Source of the DNA: Gammaproteobacteria bacterium
Lineage (GTDB): Bacteria; Pseudomonadota; Gammaproteobacteria; Francisellales; CACEW01
Direction: 5' to 3'
Assembly: GCA_029256015.1 (NCBI GenBank)
Contig: JAQSYQ010000017.1
Coordinates: 1 to 59,748 of the forward strand
DNA length: 59,748 nt
Position numbers and translations under genes: made by a program. Shown piece after piece: positions 53,067 to 59,748 of the stretch. The first letter of the stretch is position 1. Every line of letters begins with the position of its first letter. Under the pieces are notes generated by a model that did no database searches, had not been told where the DNA came from, and was given only the letters and a program-made list of their open reading frames with translations.

Positions 53067-53318
53067 GGTACGCTTAGTTTGAATTTATTGGTGTGAGTTT
53101 TGGTATAGTGTTCGTTGCTCATGGTCGCAAGCGCTTGGAAAAATAAGACACAAGCTTGTAGATCTGAAGGATGCCGCAAGGGATGCGGCATGAGGCATAC
53201 AAGATCAGGGACGTCTGTTATGCCTCATCTTAAGCTTGCGTGAAATTTTTACAAGAGAAAGCTTGCGCAGAGTAACGAACACGATACCAGGACTGCTTTA
53301 ATTCAAACTAAACATAGC
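53067..53318. mobile_element. 252-bp foldback (MITE-like) element
   Basis: The ends are inverted: TTAGTTTGAATT (53074-53085) and AATTCAAACTAA (53300-53311), with weaker pairing in the outer 7 bases. A second arm pair follows: GGTAT.GTGTTCGTT.CTC (53102-53120) and GAG.AACGAACAC.ATACC (53270-53287), then CGCAAGC/GCTTGCG. The centre holds GATGCCGCA/TGCGGCAT and ATGAGGCATA/TATGCCTCAT hairpins. No ORF is present. Eight-bp direct repeats lie on both sides. It fills almost all of the 375-bp gap between the KfrA-like gene and the glycosyltransferase gene. Confidence 0.65.
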
Positions 53319-53326
53319 GGCAGGCT
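53319..53326. repeat. 8-bp direct repeat, right side of foldback element
   Basis: GGCAGGCT; it overlaps the first two bases of the (minus-strand) stop codon of the GT2-GT4 gene, so insertion left the protein intact. Confidence 0.55.
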
Positions 53327-55475
53327 ACAGCAGAAGCTTTTGCAAGTCTGCTTCAAATTTTGTCAGAATGGCCTGTTTAGATAAATGCTGCTCTGCATAG
53401 GCTCTGGCTTGCTGGCCTAGCTTGACTCGTAGAGCCTGGTCTTGTGCTAAGCTTTCTAAATTGCCCACCAACTGAGCGATATCTCCTGGAGGACTAGCCA
53501 TGCCGGTATTGAGCACTACCTCATAGAGCTGCGTATTGGGAACAGCCGTAGCCAAAATAGGACGCCCACTTGCTAGCATGCCCAGTAATTTGGAAGGCAT
53601 GACTTGATCTTTTACGTCAGGTTTTTGTGGCAAAATATGGATATCGGCCATATTCAATAGCTCATTGAGTTTTTCTATAGGCTGCAAAGGAAGCCAGATA
53701 ACATTATGCAAGTGATAAGCTTGGGCCAGTTTTTTTAACTCTTCTAAAAAAGACCCTTCCCCACCCATGACAAATAGCAATTTTGGATTCTCTTTCAAAG
53801 CATTCGCCGCTTCTATAATAATTTCCAAGCCTTGCTTGGCTCCCATATTCCCAGAATATAAGACCACTATTTTATCATTGGAAATATTCAGCTGTTCGCG
53901 CAATGGGCTAATCGTTGGCAAGGGTCTGATATTTTCGGTGTCAGACCAATTAGGAAATAACAAAGCCTTGTCTTCATCCAGGCCTTTTTCTAGAAGCTTA
54001 GCTTTCATATTTACTGTAATGGTAGAAACAAAACTGCAGCGCTTAAATACAGCCTTTTCAAAATTCAGCAACATCTTATGCAAAAAGTGACATTTCATCA
54101 TGCCAAGATTAAAAGCCACATCTACCTCAAAGTCTTGCACATGCAATATAGGCTTGGCTTTATATAATTTAGCCGCTAACAAAGCATTGGGAAAACAAAA
54201 AACACTGGGCTCCACAAAAAAAAGGACGTTTGGCTTAAAGCCGGAAAATAGCAGCCTTGGCAAACTTGAACAAGCAAAACTAAGCAAATGTGCCAGTCTT
54301 TTTAGGCTGCTAGGCCTAGTAGGCACCCATATAGGGCAACGCAACACGGTGACCCCGTTTATGTTTTCTTGTGAATATTTCCAAGCTGAGTAGCCTTTAA
54401 AAACCTTCCAACCGGGATAATAGGGTTGAGCCGTTAAGACAGTAACTCGGTGCCCGCGACTGGCCAACCATTCACACATCTCAGCATTATATTTGCCAAT
54501 CCCCGTGAGCTCCGGTGCATAATTTAAGCTATAAACAAGCAAACGTAGAGATTTTTTAAGCTCAGGGCCTTGCCAAAAAGCTTTTTGCGCGCTCAATCTC
54601 TTTGTTAAAAAGCGAGGAAGCTTCTCATAATGATGCCCAAGCCGATAGGCAAGATACTTCATAGCACTTCTTAAAATAGACAAGGGCAATAAATGATAGG
54701 CTTTTTTAGCCCTCAAGTAATTCAGTTCGGAGCGCATAAACTGCATACCCGTCAAAGTCGGGTTATGAAAAGCCTCAATAATCCAATGCTGGCTTTTGTG
54801 AAATACCCCTATATCAAAATAGCGTCTAAATTCCTGCGAAAGGCTGTAATTATGGGAGTGATAAACTCGAGCATTGGCTTCATAAGCCACTAACCAGCCT
54901 TGTAATAGCATTTTCGCTGCCACATAGGCATCTTCTGAAACAATTAACTTGCTGGGAAAGCCCCCAGCATCCACTAACACTTCTTTTCTGTAAGCCGAAA
55001 AACTATCGGAGTTAAAGCAGGTCCTGATCCCAAATTGCTGCCTGCTTTCATAGCTTTTTAATGAACTTTGTTCAGGGTAGAGAAATAATCTGGCATGAGC
55101 GCCGAAATAGCTGCTGTTTTTATGAGGAAGCTGCCGGCCATAGGCGCAACCCACTTTAGGATGATCAAAAGCGGCGACAAGGTTTTTAAAGCTATTTTCA
55201 TCCGCGGCAATAGCATCCTGAGTCATATAAATATAGATATCAGCATCAATGAGCTCTGTCGCTAATTGCCTGGTGCCCCCATGATTAAATTCAGCTTGAG
55301 GGATACTATGAATCTTACAGGAATATTTCTGAAGTTTTTCCAGAGTTTTATCTTGGGAACTTGAATCAATCACCAATATTTCATCAGGCTGCAAAGTCTG
55401 CTTCGCAATTCCCGAGAACAAATCATCAACAAATTTTTCAGCATTATAAGTCGGTATAATAAGCGCTATTTTCAA
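53325..55475 (-). CDS. fused glycosyltransferase: GT2 N-terminus plus GT4 C-terminus
   Basis: A 716-residue bifunctional transferase. Residues about 1-260 are a GT2 (rhamnosyltransferase-like) GT-A domain: IALIIPTYNAEKF start, VIDSSSQDKT, and the metal-site region YMTQDAIAAD. Residues about 308-716 are a GT4 GT-B domain of the WcaI kind (LLVYSLNYAPELTGIGKYNAEM, then VLYSGNMGAKQGLE and PSKLLGMLASGRPILAT). It probably adds two successive sugars to a surface polysaccharide, one perhaps from the dTDP-sugar made by rmlA/rmlB products. It starts with TTG at 55475. It is the last gene of the locus before the foldback element. Confidence 0.9.
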   Translation of the reverse strand: MKIALIIPTYNAEKFVDDLFSGIAKQTLQPDEILVIDSSSQDKTLEKLQKYSCKIHSIPQAEFNHGGTRQLATELIDADIYIYMTQDAIAADENSFKNLVAAFDHPKVGCAYGRQLPHKNSSYFGAHARLFLYPEQSSLKSYESRQQFGIRTCFNSDSFSAYRKEVLVDAGGFPSKLIVSEDAYVAAKMLLQGWLVAYEANARVYHSHNYSLSQEFRRYFDIGVFHKSQHWIIEAFHNPTLTGMQFMRSELNYLRAKKAYHLLPLSILRSAMKYLAYRLGHHYEKLPRFLTKRLSAQKAFWQGPELKKSLRLLVYSLNYAPELTGIGKYNAEMCEWLASRGHRVTVLTAQPYYPGWKVFKGYSAWKYSQENINGVTVLRCPIWVPTRPSSLKRLAHLLSFACSSLPRLLFSGFKPNVLFFVEPSVFCFPNALLAAKLYKAKPILHVQDFEVDVAFNLGMMKCHFLHKMLLNFEKAVFKRCSFVSTITVNMKAKLLEKGLDEDKALLFPNWSDTENIRPLPTISPLREQLNISNDKIVVLYSGNMGAKQGLEIIIEAANALKENPKLLFVMGGEGSFLEELKKLAQAYHLHNVIWLPLQPIEKLNELLNMADIHILPQKPDVKDQVMPSKLLGMLASGRPILATAVPNTQLYEVVLNTGMASPPGDIAQLVGNLESLAQDQALRVKLGQQARAYAEQHLSKQAILTKFEADLQKLLL

Positions 55476-55486
55476 GGCAGTCTCTT

Positions 55487-56593
55487 TTAAGCTTGATAGA
55501 TGCTTAACAATCTATCGAGGTTAATTTGCGCAGAGTATTTATCAAGGTACTCTACCCGGCAATCGGCCTTCATATTAACAGCCTGACCCCATAGTTTCAC
55601 AGCTTTTTCTTGCATATCTTGCATGTTTTCAGGCTCAAAAACATAGCCCAGCTTTGCATCCTGGATAAGCTCAGGAAAAGCTCCCCTATTAGGCACCAAA
55701 CAAGGCACTCCACAAGCCAAGGCTTCAATAAGGCTCAGGCCAAAAGTTTCATAACAAGTGGAATTCATCACCAAAAACCTTGCGCGAGCAATAAGTTGCA
55801 TGACTTCATCATGAGACTTGGGACCGAGGTAATGAATATGAGAAGCCTTGGGAAGCTCTGAAGCAAGCGGACCACTTCCCACCACATAAAGTGGGATAGA
55901 AAGCTTTTGCCAGGCTTGAGTTAAAGCAACAATGCCCTTTTCCTCTGACAGCCTACCAACAAAAATAGCATAGTCTCCGGGCTGATGATTATCTGTAAAC
56001 AGCTGAGGATCTGGCAAAAAATTGGGCTTTACAAATAACTTATGTGAAGGCAATCCTGCTTTTAGCATCAATTGTTTTTGAAACTCGGTTAGGCAAATAA
56101 ACTTATCAATAAACTGGATTTTATTTTCCTGCCAAAAATTGCGATAGGCCTTTTTATAAAAAAAATCGAGCAAGCCTCGGCTTTGGGTATTAAGCCGTTT
56201 CACTTCATTATCATCCAAGTTATTTTGTGGCTTTTCGGCAATAAGCTGATAGTGATGCAAAGTTTGAACAGTCTGATAGCCCAACTCTTTGGCCGCTTCA
56301 AATAAATCATAGCCGAACATTGGCATAAGGTTATGCGCATGCAAGATGCCAGGATTGCCGAACTGGCTTAGTTCAATTTTAAGCTTATTCTTATGAGCAC
56401 GAGACCCTGCCATTTGAAAGGCCACTTTTAATTTCCCCACAAAAGAAGCCTGATCCAGCTTATCATTGCTTGTACTCAAAGAAAAACATTCAACCCCTGA
56501 TCCTTTCAGCAATTCTGTTTCTCTATTGACCACCGTATTTTCCCCGGAAGGAACAAGGGAACGGTAGAAATTATGGGCAATCACGACTTTCAT
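55487..56593 (-). CDS. GT4-family glycosyltransferase
   Basis: A 368-residue GT-B transferase. The C-terminal donor domain has YAIFVGRLSEEKGIVALTQAW (about 207-227) and the ETFGLSLIEALACGVPCLVPNRGAFPELI motif with the E-x7-E donor-site glutamates. The N-terminus has LVPSGENTVVNRE, resembling colanic/capsular transferases. Its ATG directly follows the rmlB stop (TAA-ATG), so the two are coupled. It transfers a nucleotide-activated sugar to the growing surface glycan; the sugar is not known. Confidence 0.9.
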   Translation of the reverse strand: MKVVIAHNFYRSLVPSGENTVVNRETELLKGSGVECFSLSTSNDKLDQASFVGKLKVAFQMAGSRAHKNKLKIELSQFGNPGILHAHNLMPMFGYDLFEAAKELGYQTVQTLHHYQLIAEKPQNNLDDNEVKRLNTQSRGLLDFFYKKAYRNFWQENKIQFIDKFICLTEFQKQLMLKAGLPSHKLFVKPNFLPDPQLFTDNHQPGDYAIFVGRLSEEKGIVALTQAWQKLSIPLYVVGSGPLASELPKASHIHYLGPKSHDEVMQLIARARFLVMNSTCYETFGLSLIEALACGVPCLVPNRGAFPELIQDAKLGYVFEPENMQDMQEKAVKLWGQAVNMKADCRVEYLDKYSAQINLDRLLSIYQA

Positions 56594-57610
56594 TTAATGC
56601 CTGGCGCAGTAGAACTTTATAGTTTGCAAAAGCCCTTCCTGTAAATGCGTTTTAGGCTTCCATGATAAATCTTTAGTGATTTTTTCATGGTTAATGGCAT
56701 ATCGCCAATCATGCCCAGGCCTATCTTTTACAAAGTTGATTAATCCTGCGCTAGGCTGATTTGGCTTAAATAAAATATCATACTGCTCGCAAATCAATTT
56801 AGTGAGTTCAAGATTGTTTAGCTCTGAATCTCCACCGATATTGTAAACCTCACCGATTTTGCCTTCCCGCAAAATTAAATCAATCGCCTCACAGTGATCA
56901 TAGACATAGAGCCAGTCCCGAATATTGCTGCCGTCCCCATAAACAGGGATAGGCTTGCTTTCTACACAGCTTCTAATAACGGTGGGAATGAATTTTTCAG
57001 TATGCTGATAAGGCCCATAGTTATTCGAGCAATTGGATGTCGTTACAGGTAGGCCATAGGTATGAAAATAAGCTCTCACTAAGTGATCAGAGCCTGCTTT
57101 GCTGGCTGAATAGGGAGAGTTAGGAGCATAAGCAGTCTTTTCAGAAAAAGCAGGATCGATTGGGCTTAAAGTTCCGTAAACCTCATCAGTTGAGATATGG
57201 TGGAAGCGACATTGGTTTTCATCCCAGCCTTTATTATTTAGCCAATATTCTCTGGAGGCTTCAAGCAAACTAAAGGTTCCAAGCACATTGGTTATCACAA
57301 AACTTTCCGGTCCGCTAATAGACCGATCTACATGGCTTTCTGCAGCAAAATGTACAATGCAATCAATCTCATATTGATTTAACAAAGAAAGGACCAAAGC
57401 CTTATCAACAATATCACCCTGCACAAACTGATAGCGCTTATCTTTAGCAAAATCATTTAAATTGGTCTGGTTTCCTGCATAAGTGAGTTTATCCAGATTG
57501 ACAATAAACAACGAAGGATGAGTATTTAGCATATGCCGGATAAAGCATGAGCCTATAAATCCGGCCCCGCCTGTTACCAATATTTTTTTTGGCAAAAAAA
57601 CCTGTTTCAT
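56594..57610 (-). CDS. rmlB: dTDP-glucose 4,6-dehydratase
   Basis: Second step of dTDP-L-rhamnose (and related deoxysugar) synthesis: dTDP-glucose to dTDP-4-keto-6-deoxyglucose. It has 338 residues, family length. The NAD-binding GGAGFIGSCFIRHML is near residues 13-27, the ISTDEVYG catalytic Asp/Glu region and the YSASKAGSDHL Tyr/Lys pair follow. The start is ATG 57610 (GGGA upstream), 8 bases after rmlA; a longer frame reaches back into rmlA and is a shadow. The rmlC and rmlD genes are not in the window, so the final sugar is not certain. Confidence 0.96.
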   Translation of the reverse strand: MKQVFLPKKILVTGGAGFIGSCFIRHMLNTHPSLFIVNLDKLTYAGNQTNLNDFAKDKRYQFVQGDIVDKALVLSLLNQYEIDCIVHFAAESHVDRSISGPESFVITNVLGTFSLLEASREYWLNNKGWDENQCRFHHISTDEVYGTLSPIDPAFSEKTAYAPNSPYSASKAGSDHLVRAYFHTYGLPVTTSNCSNNYGPYQHTEKFIPTVIRSCVESKPIPVYGDGSNIRDWLYVYDHCEAIDLILREGKIGEVYNIGGDSELNNLELTKLICEQYDILFKPNQPSAGLINFVKDRPGHDWRYAINHEKITKDLSWKPKTHLQEGLLQTIKFYCARH

Positions 57611-57618
57611 AAGTTCCC

Positions 57619-58485
57619 TTATTGTTGCTTGAGCAACTGCATTAAGTATTTTCCATAGCCATTTTTCATCAATGGCTGCGCTAAAGCTTCTAATTGATCT
57701 GAACTGATATATTGTTTGCGCCAAGCGGTTTCCTCTGGAGAGGCTATTTTAAGGCCCTGCCTTTGCTCCAATACAGCAACAAACTGCGAAGCGTCTAGTA
57801 AGGACTCATGAGTACCGGTATCAAGCCAAGCAAAACCTCTTCCTAAAATCTCCACTTTAAGCTGGTTTTTATCCAAGTAAAGTTTATTCAGGTCTGTTAT
57901 CTCAAGCTCACCGCGCACCGAGGGCTTTAAGCTTTTTGCCAATTCAACCACCTGGTTATCGTAAAAATATAAACCCGTTACGGCGTAATGTGACTTAGGA
58001 TTAGCAGGTTTTTCTTCAAGCGAAATCACCTGGAAATTATGATCAAATTCAACCACCCCATAACGCTCAGGGTCATTGACATAATAAGCAAAAACCACTG
58101 CCCCATTTACATCAATATGCCGGCTTAAATTCTGCTGAAAGTGGTCTCCATAGTAAATATTGTCGCCCAAAATCAAACACACTTTATCCTGTCCGATAAA
58201 GGATTCTCCCACAATAAAAGCATCCGCAAGACCTTTGGGTTCATTTTGAACAGCATAGGATAGTTGAATTCCCCACTTAGTCCCATCCCCTAACAAATGT
58301 TGAAATGCGGGCAAATCCCTTGGGGTAGTAATAATCAAGATGTCACGAATACCCGCCAGCATCAAAGTGGTGAGCGGATAATAAATCATGGGCTTGTCGT
58401 AAATAGGGAGTAATTGCTTACTGACTGCCTGAGTAACGGGATACAGCCTAGTGCCGCTCCCCCCTGCCAAAATAATACCTTTCAT
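57619..58485 (-). CDS. rmlA: glucose-1-phosphate thymidylyltransferase
   Basis: Makes dTDP-glucose from dTTP and glucose-1-phosphate. It has 288 residues (E. coli 293). [16 protein letters not shown] is the nucleotide-binding start, and [13 protein letters not shown] and [20 protein letters not shown] are characteristic. The start is ATG 58485, with AAGG 5 bases before it; an in-frame GTG at 58491 overlaps the previous stop (GTGA). Feedback inhibition by dTDP-rhamnose is typical of the family. Confidence 0.96.
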   Translation of the reverse strand: MKGIILAGGSGTRLYPVTQAVSKQLLPIYDKPMIYYPLTTLMLAGIRDILIITTPRDLPAFQHLLGDGTKWGIQLSYAVQNEPKGLADAFIVGESFIGQDKVCLILGDNIYYGDHFQQNLSRHIDVNGAVVFAYYVNDPERYGVVEFDHNFQVISLEEKPANPKSHYAVTGLYFYDNQVVELAKSLKPSVRGELEITDLNKLYLDKNQLKVEILGRGFAWLDTGTHESLLDASQFVAVLEQRQGLKIASPEETAWRKQYISSDQLEALAQPLMKNGYGKYLMQLLKQQ

Positions 58486-58487
58486 TG

Positions 58488-59471
58488 TCACCTTGCCTCT
58501 ATAAGTTTTCTAACACTAACAATACGAGGGAATCCTTGCAACTTTCTTTTTATGAATCGTATTGGGCTTTTCCAACTTAGCGGAGTTTTCATTTCATCCA
58601 CTGAATCTAAAGCAAACTCGCTTTGCAGTTTTTTATTAATCCTCAATAAATCTTTCGCAAAAGGCTGGTAAATAAAATTTAAAGCCGCCTTGGGGAGGAA
58701 ATAAGAGCCCAGGCTGGCCTTTTTGGCCCCTGGCAAAAATTTAAAGGAGTGGAAATGAAAGAAAACGACCTCAAAATCTACGCCCGTTGCAGTCTCTTTG
58801 CCAAACAGCTGCTTATTTCTAAGAAACATTTCATATTGCTGCACATTCCAAGGGCCTATTGTTCCCAAATGAGAAGAGGCCATTACTCCTGGAAATTGCT
58901 CCATTTGCTCCAAATATTTCTGGTCGCCGTATTTGTTCTCTTCATGTCGAGCATAACACCATTCAATACAGGCATTATTCCACCAGCTTAAAACCTGCCT
59001 GCCTTGTGGAGTATTTTTAAAAGTTAAATACTGGGCGCAGTATTTCCCATTTAAATGGCTACTATCATATTGGCTAGTAAAGCGGTGCGGCGTTAGCAAT
59101 ACTGATGCGTCTTTCATTTCATCTATAAGCAAGCTTGGAGAAGCAAAAAAGTACAAATCCGCATCGACATAAGTGCATGATTCTGCTGAAAACCTGTCCA
59201 GTACATATTCTATTGCGCTTGCCTTGCAAGTCCAACAGTATTCCCCTCGGTTTCGACCAGGCTTTATAGCAAGCAGCCTTTCATTTTCAAACTCATGCAA
59301 ACCCACTATCTGTGCTTGTTTTAGATTAAGCTGCTTGAGTACTTCATAACTTTTTTGGTCAAAACAAAAAAAACATAGGACTGCTTTTGGCTCATGGGCC
59401 AGCAATGACTCATACATGGCTAAGCCACGTGAAAGATAGGCTGAATCTAATAAAGTGCAAAAATAAATCAT
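58488..59471 (-). CDS. GT-A-fold glycosyltransferase-like protein
   Basis: A 327-residue protein with no membrane segment. The motif [13 protein letters not shown] (DxD-type metal site) near residue 100 and the N-terminal [22 protein letters not shown] fold opening are like GT8-type and related GT-A transferases. The C-terminal ~60 residues are basic. ATG 59471 follows GGAAG by 9 bases; a TTG at 59480 overlapping the previous stop is an alternative. It lies in the polysaccharide locus between rmlA and an epimerase gene. Donor and acceptor are unknown. Confidence 0.78.
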   Translation of the reverse strand: MIYFCTLLDSAYLSRGLAMYESLLAHEPKAVLCFFCFDQKSYEVLKQLNLKQAQIVGLHEFENERLLAIKPGRNRGEYCWTCKASAIEYVLDRFSAESCTYVDADLYFFASPSLLIDEMKDASVLLTPHRFTSQYDSSHLNGKYCAQYLTFKNTPQGRQVLSWWNNACIEWCYARHEENKYGDQKYLEQMEQFPGVMASSHLGTIGPWNVQQYEMFLRNKQLFGKETATGVDFEVVFFHFHSFKFLPGAKKASLGSYFLPKAALNFIYQPFAKDLLRINKKLQSEFALDSVDEMKTPLSWKSPIRFIKRKLQGFPRIVSVRKLIEAR

Positions 59472-59476
59472 AAAGT

Positions 59477-59748
59477 TCAACTTCCAGATACTTGCTGTTC
59501 TAGTACAAGTTTAATGCCTTTTGATAAAGTGATTTTGGGGGACCAATTTAAAAACTGCTTAGCCAAAGCAATATCTAATATATTAGCGGGCACATCAACC
59601 TGACGGCCTGGATAATGCTGTACTAAAATCTTGCGTTTTAATTCAAGCTCAATTAAAGCCACCAACTCATTTAAGTTGACTCCGCTACCGCTCCCTATAT
59701 TGAATATTTTATGGGGCCCGTTATAAGTCATTGCTAATATTAATGCAT
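59477..59748 (-). CDS. NAD-dependent epimerase/dehydratase, 5' part outside the window
   Basis: Only the C-terminal ~90 residues are inside the window. The frame is open to the window end (ALILAMTYNGPHKIFNIGSG), so the ATG at 59731 is internal. The sequence IFNIGSGSGVNLNELVALIE and VDVPANILDIALAKQFLNWSPK is typical of GalE/WcaG-type sugar-nucleotide epimerase C-termini. It overlaps the next gene's upstream frame. It presumably makes a sugar-nucleotide donor for this locus. Confidence 0.85.
   Translation of the reverse strand, partial: ALILAMTYNGPHKIFNIGSGSGVNLNELVALIELELKRKILVQHYPGRQVDVPANILDIALAKQFLNWSPKITLSKGIKLVLEQQVSGS

Noticed and set aside
1..59748. Prophage or integrated plasmid
   Set aside because: No integrase, capsid, relaxase or replication initiator is present; the KfrA-N protein alone is not enough.

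Overview
The window reads as chromosomal DNA of a moderately AT-rich gammaproteobacterium, most like the Legionellales (Legionella/Coxiella/Berkiella type). The basis is the mix of core gammaproteobacterial blocks (miaB, phoH-ybeY-corC-lnt; lolC/E-lolD; rluD divergent from bamD; mltD divergent from a yafS-rnhA-dnaQ block), a giant NAD-dependent glutamate dehydrogenase, and several eukaryote-like repeat proteins (Sel1, ankyrin, ankyrin/TPR-like) of the kind such host-associated bacteria export. The taxonomic call is inference; there is no rRNA or tRNA gene in the window to settle it.

Layout. 1-2553: 3' part of a Sel1-repeat gene and a coupled pair of unknown genes. 2554-8253: repeat-rich leader, then miaB and phoH-ybeY-corC-lnt (tRNA modification, ribosome maturation, envelope lipoprotein acylation). 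8257-14762: an ankyrin gene framed by inverted dispersed repeats, acnA, a tandem pair of paralogous ankyrin/TPR-like proteins and a four-helix membrane protein. 14826-18044: a secreted protein, an AIM24-family protein, an OmpA-family protein and a barrel-only paralogue. 18151-24224: an operon of a double-length ABC permease, an ATPase with an AAA-associated tail, and two polytopic glycosyltransferase-C-like proteins. 24277-31194: perM-like gene, lolD (with an unusual internal deletion), lolC/E, rluD, bamD, a small HTH protein and nadE. 31224-34427: three tandem outer-membrane barrel paralogues, each with its own terminator, then fimT- and pilE-like pilins.

34428-34796 is a 369-bp repeat island between convergent genes. 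34797-48194: large gdh, a PfkB-family kinase, a ThiYXZ-like ABC transporter, dnaQ, rnhA, a YafS-like methyltransferase, then mltD with a coupled secreted protein and a second lysozyme-fold lipoprotein. 48203-52949: a GMC oxidoreductase, a small hydrophobic protein, two extended-SDR (3-beta-HSD/epimerase-like) enzymes and a KfrA-N/coiled-coil protein, all on the minus strand. 53059-53326: a foldback element with 8-bp direct repeats. 53325-59748: a surface-polysaccharide locus (fused GT2-GT4, GT4, rmlB, rmlA, a GT-A-like transferase, a truncated epimerase).

The least ordinary content is non-coding: at least four families of short palindromic repeats sit at gene ends. One copy supplies the ribosome-binding site of dnaQ, another encodes the C-terminal tail of RNase HI, a near-identical inverted pair frames the ankyrin gene, and a 252-bp foldback element with apparent target duplications lies at the 3' end of the polysaccharide locus. 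I saw no CRISPR array, no transposase, no tRNA and no complete prophage. Many entries give a corrected start codon, chosen from Shine-Dalgarno (SD) position or stop/start overlap; these are noted.
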